DNA from: Setoptus koraiensis
Taxonomy: Eukaryota; Arthropoda
Direction: 5' to 3'
Assembly: GCA_048013815.1 (NCBI GenBank)
Contig: CM106586.1
Coordinates: 21,204,001-21,268,000, forward strand
Length of the DNA stretch: 64,000 nucleotides
Position numbers and translations under genes: made by a program. Positions 10,827-24,513 of this stretch are shown here, one piece after another (within the stretch, counting starts at the first letter, position 1; every line of letters starts with the position of its first letter). The notes under the pieces were generated by a model. It was not told the DNA's origin. It saw only the letters and a list, made by a program, of their open reading frames with translations, and did no database searches.

Positions 10827-12160
10827 GCTGAGCGGAAACGGTGTGAGCCCGAATGGGTCCGGGGGGACCTCAGTCAGTATGTAGGTTGAAACATTTAAAT
10901 ATCGCGCAAAAAGAGTTGGCATTTCAGATATTGACGATTCAGTGCTACCCACTTTGGGACCTGTTATACTGTTGTTACTATAAATATTAAAACGATGCCG
11001 ATTAGTGCCAGCTTACGAGCTTGCCACAAAGGTATTGTGGGCATGTATGCTGGTGGTGACATATGGAAAAAGGTGGCAGCACAATGGTCGCTATAAGCCC
11101 CCGTTTGCCATTGAGCGCGAAACTATCATTTGTCTAGACACTACAATAATGTGTCTGTGTGCTATATTTATTATTTGGCGCTGTTGTATAAAACAAGAAA
11201 CGAATGCGAATTGCAGCAAACAATAAGTTTTGCACCAAGGTCAGCCTGCTACTGCTACTAACAAGTGTCCAGCGCCAAGAAATACAAACAAACAGCAGTC
11301 ACACAAAGCGTGTAGATAACTCATCCATCATTTGAAACAAACAGAGAAGCCAAGATGCGCGAGAAGAGCGCCAAGAAATAGCAAGGTGATCCATTTTGGA
11401 GCTAGGGTAGGTCCGAGTTTAGAGTTGCGTTTGCACCAATGTAGCCGCTGTGTGTAAATTGCCAGAAAGCGCCAAGCAACTGTTTGTGGGCCAACTGGTC
11501 GGCGTTGTAGTTGGCAACTATAACCAAGCAGACCGTTGAAGAGAGTGTCGGCGATGACAGAGGCCCCTACATGTACCGTTGTATGTGTATTGGCGTCATA
11601 ACTCTTTCTTTCCATCACACTCAGAGAGAGAGAGAGAGAGAGCGCGAGAAAACGAAGCGAATCGAAACAAAACGCAACGAAACAAAACAAACGCTCGCTG
11701 CTACAACAAGCTCGCACAAGAGGTCATTGCAAACTGTCTAGCCAAAAAAGAATCGATTAGACACTCCATTAGCTGGATCTCGCCATGACAGCCACCTACT
11801 ACAACTGCCACTGTGTCTTGTAAGCTGCCATACACTTTACACAAACTATATTGTATACAGTGTGTGTGCCCAGACAAAACAATGGCAACAATGTTACAAT
11901 TTACTTGAGCCCACCAATGACAACAACTGCTAGAATTCATTATTCACGACGACAGTTAAATGCGGCCCGAAATAGTTAAACGGTTATCAACACACACACC
12001 CACACCTACGACAGCACAATGACAACGTTGAACTAAATTAAATTCTCAAAACAATTTCTCTCGTGTTATGTATGTTATGTAAAGAGCCGAGTGAAAAATC
12101 AATTTCATTTGCTGGTGCCAGATTTGACACAAAACAATAGGTCAACATTTACACAGCACA

Positions 12161-12190
12161 AACATTGAGTCTCGCCAGACACTCAATGTT
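12161..12190. repeat. perfect 10-bp stem-loop
   Basis: AACATTGAGT and its exact reverse complement flank a 10-base loop. Confidence 0.8.
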
Positions 12191-12283
12191 AGTGGCGGCG
12201 GCTAACCAGGCCTAATATTGTAACTTAATATTATACGTATATCATTTCAAAGTGAATTGTTGCGTCTTCTTGCCGCTGAGCGG

Positions 12284-12321
12284 CCTGACAGAGCTCAATT
12301 GGGCACTGTCAGGCCCAATTG
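12284..12321. repeat. two interleaved inverted repeats
   Basis: CCTGACAG (12284-12291) pairs with CTGTCAGG (12306-12313), and CAATTGGGC (12296-12304) pairs with GCCCAATTG (12313-12321). The pairs interlock, so a transcript could form either hairpin or a pseudoknot-like fold. Confidence 0.75.
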
Positions 12322-12930
12322 TGGGCGACGAAACCCCGTCGAACGATTAACGCGCAACTTACGGCAGATACTTACAAATCACTTGGAAATGACATTCGAT
12401 AGCGTTGTCGTCGAGATCTGAATTTGTAGTGGCGATGACTGCAATGGTTGTAGCATAAAGTTGCACGAGATCCATTTTGGTGCAGCGAGCCAGCTCAACT
12501 TTCGGTGCAGTTTTCATTTTTTTCTTTTATTTTTGTTTGTTTATTTTCATTCGGTTATTTTCGAGCGCAAATTCGGCTCGTTTGCGTCGGCCTGCCAATA
12601 CCAGCAGCTGCCTTTCGTTGTGTGTCGAGTCTGTCCAATCAACGGGCTCGTCAAATCCAGTTTTACATAATAGCTCGCTTATGTCATGTGTCACGAAGAG
12701 GAAAATTCACGAGATCGATCAGAAGAGAGCACACCAGACAGAATTAGATTGCGCTGCATATCTGCTCTGATCCGTCTAATCGCGCGATACAATCTTGCTT
12801 GATCCGTCGGCTCGCGAGCGACCAAGGTAAACCCTCCCCCACCCCACCCCCTTCGACGGGATGCTCAAACACGAAAAAGATCATCCTGTCCGAACCGAGA
12901 TTAATTTCCGAGAAACTGACGGCTGGCATA

Positions 12931-15900
12931 TTCCGTCTCCGTTTTTAGAATTATTGCGATTTTCAGAAATATTTTCACTAATAGATCCGCACTGATTGTG
13001 CAGTCTGTCGTTGAACATGCGCGCATTTGTGGCAATATTTTGTCATATACTTCAACTTTCATTTTGATGCTCTTGCCAACACTGAAACTAAGAGGCTAAT
13101 GCGCATTAGGAATTGCCGAAAATTTCATTGACAGGCCAAAAGTCTATCCAAACCGTCAATTTCACGAAAATCACATCACACTATCTGATCTTTCCTTTCT
13201 AACATGCATCGATGCAAAGAAGGTCGTACTTTGTCAGTTAGCTCGCCTGATGAATTGCCAAAAATAATTGATCACTCCAACGGCGGACAAGTGTTTGGAT
13301 TGGAAATCGATTAAGGTGTGTTTGCACGTTAACAGTCAATCAGTCATTGATTGGGTGACCCTAGATGAGCTGGGCACCTCTATTACGGTATTTTATTGAT
13401 TTCGAACTCATTCGAAATCACTTCAATTCGGTCCAACTCCATTCAATTCAATTTAAACACGGAGCACAAACGGACCAAAATTCAATTCTTACGATGCAAT
13501 TTAGAATCGACAAATCTGATCCTATTCAATGCAGCAGTGGATAATTCATAGCTACCTGAATTTGAATGGAAATCTCGAAATTTCGATTTACCCGCGAACA
13601 CATTTCTGTCTAGCACTAGATTATAGCAATAGATGGGAGGGGGGCGAGTTACCGGAAAGGAAACTAGCTGCTAGAGAGACGAAAGTTAGTTGACGCGATT
13701 TTCAACACGCTGAGAGCGTCGTCATAGCAAAGCTCGTAAACTCGCCCTCAAAAAATAAGACGACAGACCGGCTGTAATTGAATATGCCCTCTCAAGCATA
13801 AGTATGTTCCGATGATAAACCGATCAATATAAAGATTTCGATGAGGGTGTCTAAAGAGTGCCATTATTCCATTCTACATGGACACAACATGAATAGATTC
13901 GCATGCTTGACAAGTTATCATTCTTAAACTAATCATCTGATGTGTATGGCACGCATTTATTGACCTGCAAATCATTAGCAAGTCTGCGACAAATGTATGT
14001 TGGTGAGAAGTTAATCTGTTTCTTTTTCTTTTGTGAATGTCAATATCGCACGTTTCGTGAACTTATTAACAGCCGGTTACATTTTAGTTGCGGCAATCTT
14101 GATATAAACTCTTTTATTTCCAGTGTAATTGAGTTAAATTTTATATTTGAACAGGACCAGTTTATAGGAATACTCTGGGTCGATTTAGTTCAATCTCTGG
14201 TTGAAACTGACAGAACCATACGGGAATAGGATTAAATTTTGCTGTGGGCACCTATAATAAGTTCCATTGACAGAGCGATTAGTTCAGGCGAAACTTTTCA
14301 GACTTGACTATTTTGACACTATTTCCATTATGAATTGTGAGGAACGTTGTGCATTTTTCGTTGTTGCCAATACTGGCCTGGCTCATCGGCAAAGTTTTTC
14401 TTTCCAAAAACCGATCAGATAAAACATGAGATAATATGTTCCGTCCGATTCGTTTGAAATATTGTAGCAAATAACTGTACTGGTAGCATATGGTTCGGAG
14501 CAATGTGCTGGAAAACGCTCGAAACACTACCACTGCTAGATTTAATATCAGATCGAGCCAGAAAAATAACTCTCCTCTAAATAGTGAGAAATCTATTGAA
14601 GATCGTGGCGTCTCTGCACAGAACTGCCAAGTCCAATGTGTTCCACATAACTGAAAGACCACTAATCCAAATGAGATTAGCTATAGCTAGAGCGGGGATT
14701 GAAATTATTTGAATCATTCTGTGCGGTTAGAGATCGGGCCAACCCTTTCCTGATAGCCGGCAAGAAGCTCAAGAAGCTATAGCTGCAACTATGGGGGAGG
14801 AGGGAGCACATTCAAATTAATACTATACCAAACACCCCTCCAAATATCGCATATCTGTCTCTGGCTTGTTCTAGCGCTGTTAGCGCCCATTTCTTGTCTC
14901 TATATTATCTTGCCCGAGGCGAAAAATCTAAATTTCTCTCCACATTTAGCCGGATATATAGCATAAAGATAGTTGTGCCAGTAGAATGCACACGTTAAAC
15001 AACAGGTAATGCGCTCATGTGGCACATTATCCAATCTGCGAACATTTGTTTCGCACGAATAATGTGGGAATAACATTTCTTGCAAGTGAACTTTGTTTTG
15101 TGCGAATGGTTCGAGCCACAAGCAATGGTGTATAAATGTGCCTTCGAAGTGACTCCGAAGAGTCATTTGATCTTTTGAAATCATTTTCGGCTAACATTGT
15201 AGGTATAGTTCAATATTTCGAAGAGTCTCATGTTGGAGTGATTTTTTTATTCCATTCGATTTGATGGCCGAACTCACAAGCTGTTTTAATCTCTTCGCCT
15301 TGCTCATTTGTACTGCCCGGGAAAGGTATGCTAGGCAACGGAAGGCCATCCCTAGGTACCTTACGCGCATACTATAATTCTCAGCATTCCAGAGATTCTT
15401 TCTCCAATATTTTTGCACAACCAATCCCATCTATATCTCATCTGTGCTAGCGAGAAAACGATCAGATACAGCTGCGACAGCATAGAACTCGATCGATCAG
15501 GATTTTCGTATAACTCGTTATTCCGATAAGTAGTGTGCCGAGTGTATACGTGTAGCATGAAAACTTTCAGTATACACCATTAATGATCGGTGATCAGACG
15601 CTTATATACGCTTCGAGCCCCTCTTTCTCTCTATGCTACCATTACCGCGACCTATCCGGTACGACATGGTATTCCAATCAAAGTTCTTGGTGAGCTCCCG
15701 GATATAGGAAGCACTAATTGCATTTTTCATTGGCGCTATAAGAATAGTAAGATCAATCTAAGCTCGCTATGGTTTAGGTGAGGTAAAGCGAATCAAATGC
15801 TCGCAACTTCATTGACTTCAAATGTCAGATTAGATTGTGAAACCATTAGTGGAAGTCTGATGAAATTTCCAGAGGCTGCTAAAAGTGGAGTTGCCCGGGC

Positions 15901-18900
15901 AGGCACCTACGCTTTTTCAGAATGCGACATTTCGGAGTGTAATTTCAGGGACGTTTAGTTTTACAATATACGCTTTGCTGGATCCGGCGCGTAATTACGT
16001 GAGCCCTCTTGAAAATAAAGTGTGTGTTGTTCCGCTCAACAGAATACATACTTTAAGCATCTAAGGTTGCCTGGTAATATCTGGTGACTATAATCATCAC
16101 AAGTTTAGGCACGTACAAGCCGGCTGGAGACAGAAGCGAAAGAAGTGCAGCAGAAGAGAAACGTTTAAGTCGCTTGTCTTTTATTGAAACAATAAAAGTC
16201 GATTCTAGTTCAGCCAGCTTTTTTTTACACTGTATGTATGACGACAAAAAGTGTGAATTCCGCGCCAGCCGCATGAGACAAAGGACCCCGAAAAAAACTC
16301 GCTGCCACAATTTAAATATAAGAGCGAAATCTTGCTTGCACTCTGATATAGTTATAATGGATATAAGTCAGCAACTGGATCGACTTTAATGACAAAAAAT
16401 TGTTGCTCAGCAGAAATAAATGATGAAAAGATTGCCAACCAGTCAACAGAAGAGACCTCCATGTCTGTCATCATTGTTGGACGTCTATTTGGAAATTGAG
16501 TGCTGCATTTGTTCCTCTGGCTCTCTTTTTTGTTTGGTTTGCTTTGAAATGTAGACAGAAATGTAGCAAAGAGGATCTTTTATTGATTTTCAGTGCAAAT
16601 TGAAATAAAAAGTTCGTGCGTGCAGTAAAATCTGAAAAAGTGCTTTCGGATTTTCGGGGCTAACCCCAAACTGTATGCAATGCACAAAATGCACCTTTGG
16701 TTTAATAAAATGAGTGGCACGAGCTGATTCCAATAGAACGAATTTTAGTTTTTTGTTTCCTCGGTAACCCGTTGGCATCAGCGCCTCGAAGTAGCTGCGT
16801 CCCTGTAGAAATTTCATCATTGTAATCAAGTTTATTTGGAGAAGGCTAAATCCTTCATGCGCCGAAATCACATAACTTTTGTGCGCATTCTGCTAGCATC
16901 TGCTCTAAGATAGCCTGGCGGTGTCTGGCGGATTGAACATAACTTAAACACTCTCACATATATTGGGCTGAACTATGATTTCATTTCGAGAGTCGACCGC
17001 GATACCATCTGGTTACTTTGCAGCGCGAAGAAAATCAAATTCAATCCTGGCAAACTAATGAAGATGCCAACTAGCGCGAACAAAATTAAAGCAGCCAATG
17101 TCTCATCCAGATTTCAGTTTCACGGGTAGGTAGGTGCGAAAGGTAGAGCAGCGATTGGAGCCCAAGAGATTGCTCCGTCAGCTGCCATCGCGATCACTTT
17201 GAACGACACTCCATATGATTGCTTTTTTTCTTGTTCATTTGAGTCAAGTGTCAATATTTATATACTGAATTGCGGTACCTGCCAGATCACCGAACGTTGC
17301 AGTGAATTTTGAATTGCGCAATCAAGGGGAACGCCAATCATATCCGCTTAATTTGGATGTGACCGGTCTTATGTGGCCGAATTCTAACCGCCAGCTTGCA
17401 CTCGCATAATTAAATAATATAGGTGGAAATGATAGATTGGTTCTTCGCATCGAGAAATTCTCAGGTAAGAATGGCGCCCACCAAACCCGCGTTGGAAAAA
17501 AAATATTCTCGTTCCCAGACAATTCAGGTATAAGACTATCTAGTGCAAATTATGGCTCTAGAGTCGGAGTAGATAAGAAAATTGAATTAGTTTGCATCGT
17601 GAATCACGAACCTCAAACTGGCAATCTTTTGTTAGTGTATCCACTATCGGGAATCTTTTTCAGCTTGAGTAGGTTCGTCATCTTTGGTCTCGATGATCGT
17701 TACTGTTGATATTAGAATGAGGCTGAAATTAGCTAATGATCCAATTCACTGAATGAGGATGAATTCTCTGGGATCGATTGGCAAATTCATAATCTTATGC
17801 TGAGGGAATTTTCGGGGTAATCTCAATAATGTTAGTCCATTGGATCGTCATGCTCAGTCTTCACTAGAATTGAGATTGATTGAAAGGATTTTCATATCAA
17901 GTAGAAATTGTTACGTTTAGGAATCGTCACCGATCCATCATGCAACACATCAGACCAAATGGAGACATAATCGCATTACCGCTGTCATATGCAAATGCTT
18001 TTACTCAGGATTCTGTATTTGCGGGCTTGCAGTTGCTGAATGTATGAAATTGGACATACAGAAAGAGAAATATGTTTGTCGTGAAACTCGATGGGCTCGC
18101 TAAATGTAAATTGAAAGCGCCTGAAAGTATGTGAGAGCCATAATGTCGCTAGCAGACGCGCAATAAATTACATAATCGAAAGAAAAGAGAGAAAAGCAAA
18201 GGGAGAAGACTGAATATAGATTACAGATATATTACGCCTACATCAGTATCGAATGGCCAACAAAGATTTCGGCTGGATGCATAAATAACGATTGCATAAT
18301 TGAAACAATGGATAAACGAATACATTAGGGAAAAAATGAATAATTGATTATTCGCCACACCCTCAGTATGGTGATTAAGGTCCATTGATTTTGGGTATGC
18401 TCCGCTGGTTCACCCGAGTTTCGACAGCAATGAGTTGATTAATTTCAAAATTGTTCCCTTTTCTCCTATCATGTTATTACTCTGTTGATCGCAGAACATA
18501 CGCTGTATTTTACAGATTCTAAATCGCTCGAAGAATTCGAGCTGAATGTATTAACGAGGTTTTCTAGTTCATATTGTTTGTTTGTTTTGCTGTGCCGCCG
18601 AAAAAACAGAAATAGACCTGTCACAATTTTCTTGTTGGCTCATTTGTCATCTAATCTAGAAATGTAGTTTTAATTTTGTGACACAGTGTCACATTGGTGC
18701 ACATTAAGAAAAATTCATAGTGCATCTATCGTGCATAGAATGACAGGTCATACGATAATCTCAAAAGTAGGAAAAACACTGTGCTTAGTGCTGTGATAAG
18801 ATTAGATAATTAATGAAAATCGTAGTTGAACTACAAGTATGTTACAACTATGAGTAATGATCTTGTGGTTTAGATACTTCAAAATAGCAGGGACTATAAC

Positions 18901-21900
18901 CGGAAGGGAATCTGACAGAGAACTGCAAACAAATTGATTTACGACAGAGTAAAATTTTTGAGGTCGGCTCAAAAAAACAGCCTTTCACTCATTAAGGAGC
19001 ATACATGCACTGAATATATTTCCTCGTTCATTATCTCGTCGGCTATTGTTATAATTTTGTTTTTTTTTTGTTCGGACACTCTTGCTGGACAATTAATGGA
19101 CAAAAGGCCACAATATCATTAACGAAGGTCGTTTTCGGAACAATAGATTCAAATTTCGGCCTTGGATTGATATATAAGCAAGGCAAATATGATTTGCTGC
19201 ACCTTTTATGTAGTTTTCAATGGCAAAGCCACTTTTGCTTTGGCCCCTTTCGAATCTTCCATGTATGGACTATAATTTCTTGGTGTAGTCCGCCATCTTA
19301 CAAGCCAATAGAATAGATAAAGATGTTTCGGATTTTATTTATTGTTTTGTATTATTAATTATGAAATTCGCGACACACTCCCCTCTTTTTGTTTGGATAT
19401 CCACAATGATGATGGCGCTTGATTCGGAGACCTTGTGATGATGTCTGGCCGGTTGGCTAGCCGACTGGCATGTTCAATAATTGATTGCAAATGGACATTA
19501 GCAGTTGAAGTATCACGCGAGGATGTCTCGCTCTGAGGAATCATGTTAGTTTGATAGTTTTCGAGGAGGACTAGGAGTTATTGGTGCGAGCGGTGGCATA
19601 GACAGCGACCGCAAAGACGGTGCAATCGGAAAGACATTGAAAGGTCCTTGCCAGAGAGAAAGAGACAAGGGTGAGCCATTGCGCCGACGATGGAATTCAA
19701 TTTCAATTGGACGGAATAATTGACCCCAGTTGGTTAGCCAACATCCGACGTATATGTGCAAGATTCGTGGCCGCCTTCTCGTGTGTGTGTGCGTGCTAGC
19801 GAAACGAAGGCAAAGAGAGTATTCTTTGTTCTTTTCTCATGGGGTGATCGTTGGAAACTAGAGACTCGCCTGGAAGAGAGAAAAAGAAACTGTGCCTACC
19901 GCAAGCCTTGGCCAGTCTAGACAGATTTAGATGTCATTGTAGCAAAAAATATAGCCATTCAACCATAAGTTTGCCCATGTCTGGTGTGCTCGTGTTTATT
20001 CATTTGTCCCGCCACTAAGCTCGCTTGCCAAACTGGTCAGACAGGTCGCTCGATGGATATCGACATCGACGGCACACAAATTTGGAGGCTCGCTATGTGC
20101 ATGTGGCTATTTCTTTTTTGTGTTGTTGTTGCCACAACAATTTTCTCTGTTAGTGCCATGCCATCGATACAAACACACACAGGCACGCACGCCTAGTTTC
20201 GCCCGAGGGGTTCCCCCATTCCGGAGTCTCTATGTGTCTGGCTGTGGGTAGGTGTAGATGGGCGCACTGAAACAGCAGATCGTTTTTCCGATGTGTGAAT
20301 CGCGAAACGCATGCGTCGGTTGTAGTTGCGCAAGTTCGAGCAGGCGCTCGAAAGTAACTGTTAGCCGGTTAGATGGGCTCTTGATTGATAACTAGAGCAA
20401 CTTTATACAAACTCACAAACACTTGTACCGTACTCACGAACGGGTCGTCATATCAGTGCGACAGAGAAATTATCTCGCAGGCCGCCAACTGCACACAACA
20501 ACACCAACAACAATGTGTCGTCGTCGTCAATGACATTTTAGAAATTCAAATTCATTAGAAGAAGCCCAAGCTCGTTGACTCGAGGTCGAAAATCATTGAT
20601 AGTGTGTGCAACAGCATCAAGAGCATTTGAAATGACGAAGGCAACCAGCACCAGCGGCGATAACAGTCATCACATCTCCAACTACCCAAACCATATATAA
20701 ATATAATATGAATACATGCAAATGAATGTGTGAAAATGATGACGCAATCGTGTTGACAGTGCGTGCTTGAAATCAATGGTTCACACAATAGATGATGCAA
20801 ACAATATCAAACGCAAATATCTGCGCATTCATTCGCAAGTCAACGGTGTCAATGTCAGAGATCAAATCAGAGTAAACACTTGTCTCGCTCTCTCTCTCTT
20901 CCTCTGACACCAACACGTACACTCCAAGAAATGGCCACGATGCAACCCGTGTAAGAGGAAATGAGAGATTACGTAATATCGTCGGCAAATGAGAGCCACT
21001 TGAAACTAATGAAATTCTACCCTACACAACACACGGGAACAAACACACGCACACACATATTGGTTAGCCGAGTGTCTCGCCCCATGATGGTAAGTTTCCA
21101 CAATGAACGATGTGATAAAATGATTTTCAAGTAGTGACCTTCAGGCGACAAGTGGCAATTGAAATAAACAGAGCAAAAAAACAACCTGCTGAAATCACGT
21201 GGCTGCAGCCACAGTCGGCACATGTGTACTTATCCCAAAGGCGCTGCAAATCCATGTTTGCTGTGGATAGTATTGATTTACTTCCGGTTTTTGAGATCAA
21301 CTCAGCAGCTATCTGCATCTTGCACCTCATAGAATAGCTAATCAGAATTGGAAATCGCAACTATAGTTCGATTTTTAAAGTGATGCCAGTGCCTCTGTAG
21401 TATTTGCCATAAATTCGGTGCAAAACACTTAGGAAATCAGTTTGTCACAACTCATGAATGGTGTTCTGGCAGGAGCGTTTCGAATGGAAGCCACATGGCT
21501 TTTATTCAAAAAATCAAAGCCAATTTTATTCTTTTATCGGATGAACAAAAGAGGAAAAAATTGCTTCTTTTCATGTGTTCAGATCGGAACAGAGTCCACG
21601 CTCGGCCTTTTTTTCCTTTTCTTTCTGCCGTTCATTCCCAAATGGTTTGGACCGCAAGTGGAAAAGATGGGGAAAAGTGGCAAAAAAAAACGAGTTTTTG
21701 TCAGCACACCGCTCTTGAACTATTTATGAAGCTTAGGGATTCACGAGTTGATGGCTGTTATTTACGATGTTTTTCCTAGAGTGAAATGAATATTCACAGT
21801 GATACTTTATCACTTCCTATAGCGTCTCTACTGTGGACAAGATGAACTGGCAGTAGCTTTAGCGAAATCTAAAATAACTGAGCAAGTGAAAAAAAAAACT

Positions 21901-22600
21901 CTCACGATCATTTCGGATAATCGTTCATTGGGGAATTATGTTGCTTTCCACATGGTGAGTCTGAGATGTTGTCACCTCCATATTGAGAGAGAGAGAGAGA
22001 AAGATGAAACTTTGTATCTGAAAGAAAGTGGTGCAATCAAAGCCAGTGTAAAAATCGGGAAAATAGTCGCACTTAACATTCAACTCACTATTCGACTCCA
22101 AGTTTTGCTCAGCATTTGTTCTTTTCGGTCGTCATAGCAAGAATTTCGCGTTTGGTTATGATGTGAGATGTGTCCATAGAGGCGCAAGAACTGTTTCATT
22201 TTTGCTTTATGTACCAGAGGGTTGTGCACTTCCTGGAATAAAGTCATCAGCTACATCTTGTAGACGATCAGGTATTAATTCGTAATACCAACTGGCAGTG
22301 TCTTGTGGGATTTATTGGGCCCATACTGAATGTCAGAATGTGTTGAATCGGGCCAAGCTGCACATGATGTGCTGATGAGATTAGCCGAGTAAGAACTGGC
22401 GTCGTTTTGCCAAAAGCCATAGGACACGAATGAATTGAATGGTTATCGCTTATACGCAACCCGAACTTCGAGTAGCCGAATCTTGCGCTTGCTCAATATC
22501 TACTACAGCTTCTCTTTCTGATCATAACAACGAAGGGGTCTCGCTGGCTCTGCTTAGCTAGCAATAATCACTTGCAGCCTTCGATTCGAACACTAGAGAT
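12931..22600. other. long stretch with no supported gene and few repeats
   Basis: About 9.7 kb of moderately AT-rich DNA almost free of the microsatellites and CAACAA/GCCGGC runs common elsewhere in the window. The longest frames (14279-14662 minus, 127 codons; 16084-16389 plus, 101 codons; 14900-15184 minus, 94 codons) lack domains, signal peptides or homology I recognise. Isolated good donor motifs occur (CAG|GTAAGA at 17463, ATG|GTGAGT near 21955) without a convincing exon around them. A short (GA)n lies near 21985-22000. Confidence 0.45.
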
Positions 22601-22719
22601 CTTTTGTGCCACTATGTTTAACGAATAAGCTGCACGCGTTAGTTCCGAGACAGGACAAACAAACCAACAAATGTACTAATATTATTATAATAATATTAAC
22701 ATCACACACACACACACAG

Positions 22720-22839
22720 GAAAAGAATCAAATGGAGATGCAATCAATGGATGAGCGACGAAAGAAACACTATAATCTATTGGTGAGCTGGACCAGCAGA
22801 CAGGTCATTGGCGAGACCGATCAGTATTGCGTCATGCCG
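22720..22839 (+). other. candidate internal exon, 40 codons, phase 0-0
   Basis: A CACACACAG acceptor (AG at 22718-22719) is followed by exactly 120 bases ending CCG|GTAAGT (donor at 22840). The enclosed frame has no stop and reads as charged, protein-like sequence that includes MDERRKKHYN and ends in DQYCVMP. Both splice signals and the in-frame length are seen directly. That it is a real exon is inference. I do not recognise the protein, and no partner exon is identified. It lies about 0.4 kb upstream of the promoter-like region at 23.2 kb. Confidence 0.3.
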
Positions 22840-23197
22840 GTAAGTAGCAGTAATGGTAGTAGTTGAGTACACACAAACATAACTTGAATACACGCACCAC
22901 TACATAATCATAAGAGAGATGCAGCATCACTACTGGCGCCGTCTTCCGTTGACCACGGGCAAGTGCAATGTTTTTATCGAGTATTATGATAATGATAATG
23001 ATGATAATGTTGTAGATAGTAATAATGACGATGTTGCAGTAGTGGCAAAAATGGCCATGCTTACGAGATCAAGAGAGCCTTTCGAAGAAATTAATTATTA
23101 ATAGCAATCTGTCTCGTGGCATAATGGGACGCGCACACATAACGACGGCGCCCCATGTTTTTATCGTCAGTTAATTATGTTAATAGAAAAAAGCCAT

Positions 23198-23300
23198 AGA
23201 GAGAGAGAGAGAGAGAGAGAGAACGGGCTCGGAAATATAAATCGCAACGAGCACAGCGAGACGCTATAAATAGTTTTCATTTACTGTCATCTTGATTTAG
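23198..23300 (+). promoter_or_regulatory. GAGA tract plus TATA box, candidate core promoter
   Basis: A (GA)12 run at 23198-23222 lies about 45 bases upstream of CTATAAATAG (TATAAATA at 23265-23272). GAGA elements bound by GAGA factor upstream of TATA boxes are well known in arthropod promoters. Transcription would start near 23296 on the plus strand. The same decamer also fits a MEF2 site. It could serve the receptor gene 4.7 kb downstream through a spliced leader, or an unseen gene. Confidence 0.35.
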
Positions 23301-23555
23301 CCAAGTAAGAAGTAGACAGATAGCGGCAGATAGAGAGATAGAGAAACCAATTTAGTATAAAGTGCCCAAGCTAATCAGGCGCACACACACACACACACAC
23401 TGTTGAGATGGGAATATATATGTACGTACAATTTCCGATGTGTTTATATATGTGCACACTTATCCGCTGAGCATGTCAATAAAGCGACGAGAGGTCGATT
23501 TCGGCGACTCACCGCCGGGCGACAACTCGATCGAATAAACCCAATGGGAACCACT

Positions 23556-23600
23556 TATAAATAGTGAGAGCTTATCGTGCATGCTCGCATGCGTTCGATC
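23556..23600 (+). promoter_or_regulatory. second TATA box, candidate core promoter
   Basis: TATAAATA at 23556-23563 is followed about 25 bases later by GCATGCTCGCATGC, an inverted repeat covering the expected start-site region. Two perfect TATA octamers within 300 bp suggest alternative start sites or chance. Confidence 0.3.
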
Positions 23601-23955
23601 AACGACTACGACGATTTCTTTGGCTTCACCAGAAGCCAATTATTTTAGTTTTTACGAATTTTTCTGAAGAAAAAGCCAGAAATAAGAGGCACTAAGGAGA
23701 TGGCTAATAGCGATGCACCTAGTAGAGCGCGGCACAATAACAACTATTATGCATTACATTGAATAAGTCGGCTCATTTGACGCTTACGTGGGCCAGCCAA
23801 TTGAGGCCGACAACTGAGAAGAAGCCGGCCCAGATTTGCTTTTCCATTTGGTACCCAAATCCACCACCGCTGATTTGTGACAACCGCACACGTTCGATCT
23901 GATGCAATTTAGTCGGTTTATTTTCCATTGAAACAGTGTGGTATTCGTAGCCTAA

Positions 23956-24219
23956 ATGGTGATCTTCTTATCTAGCGTGTGTTGCGTGTTGATTTTACAA
24001 CTTTTTTGCTTTTTGTTTTCGACAACTAAGATTGAATTTCTTATGCAAAATCGACTGTCAAAATCAAGCAAATGTGCTTCTTGTTTGCACAAGCGTGCCT
24101 TCGATGGTCGCCCACGTGAACATGTGGGCACCTGTGTGTCGCTGATATTTCCACAATCAGAGAAGGTTCGCTCCAAAAAAGGGGAGACAGTTCGCAAGAT
24201 AGAGAGCGAAACAAAATGA
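23956..24219 (+). CDS. possible small secreted protein, unrecognised
   Basis: An 87-codon frame begins with a long hydrophobic segment (about residues 2-22) resembling a signal peptide, then a basic, Cys-containing body with a C-x2-C near residues 40-43 and another Cys near 59, and ends in a Lys/Glu-rich tail. It lies about 370 bases downstream of the second TATA box. Against it: several ATGs precede it and its hydrophobic start lacks an N-terminal basic residue. The minus strand over the same bases is also open, so this may be chance. No family is recognised. Confidence 0.2.
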   Translation: MVIFLSSVCCVLILQLFCFLFSTTKIEFLMQNRLSKSSKCASCLHKRAFDGRPREHVGTCVSLIFPQSEKVRSKKGETVRKIESETK

Positions 24220-24483
24220 AACAAACAATATACAAATGTGCAAAGGGTATTAGTTAATGCAAAAGAAGCCACTATCTGATTTGTTGCAATGAATCCCGAA
24301 CGCAAACAAACAGTGCAAAGTTAGTAGTTTGTGCTTCACGAAGCATAATAACAGCGACAATGTCCGCTATTTGTATGTATTATCCGTCTCTCCGACAGAG
24401 GCGCCACTCAGGCAAGACAACACCTAGCGACGGCAACATGGACAGCATTATGTAATGATACGAAAAGAAGACGACGCGTGTAT

Positions 24484-24513
24484 GTGTATGTGTGTGTGTG
24501 TGTGTGTGTGTGT
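24484..24513. repeat. (GT)n microsatellite
   Basis: Alternating GT run of about 30 bases interrupted by an A near its start. Confidence 0.85.

Larger units (their letters stand above)
10827..12930. other. intergenic, no gene supported
   Basis: No protein-like frame. Contents: a (GA)n run at 11622-11642, two inverted-repeat structures at 12161-12190 and 12284-12321, a pyrimidine-rich stretch around 12505-12560 and a C-rich run at 12833-12852. Confidence 0.5.

Noticed and set aside
14279-15558. series of minus-strand frames of 65-127 codons
   Set aside because: No start context, splice pattern, signal peptide or recognisable domain; lengths are compatible with chance.
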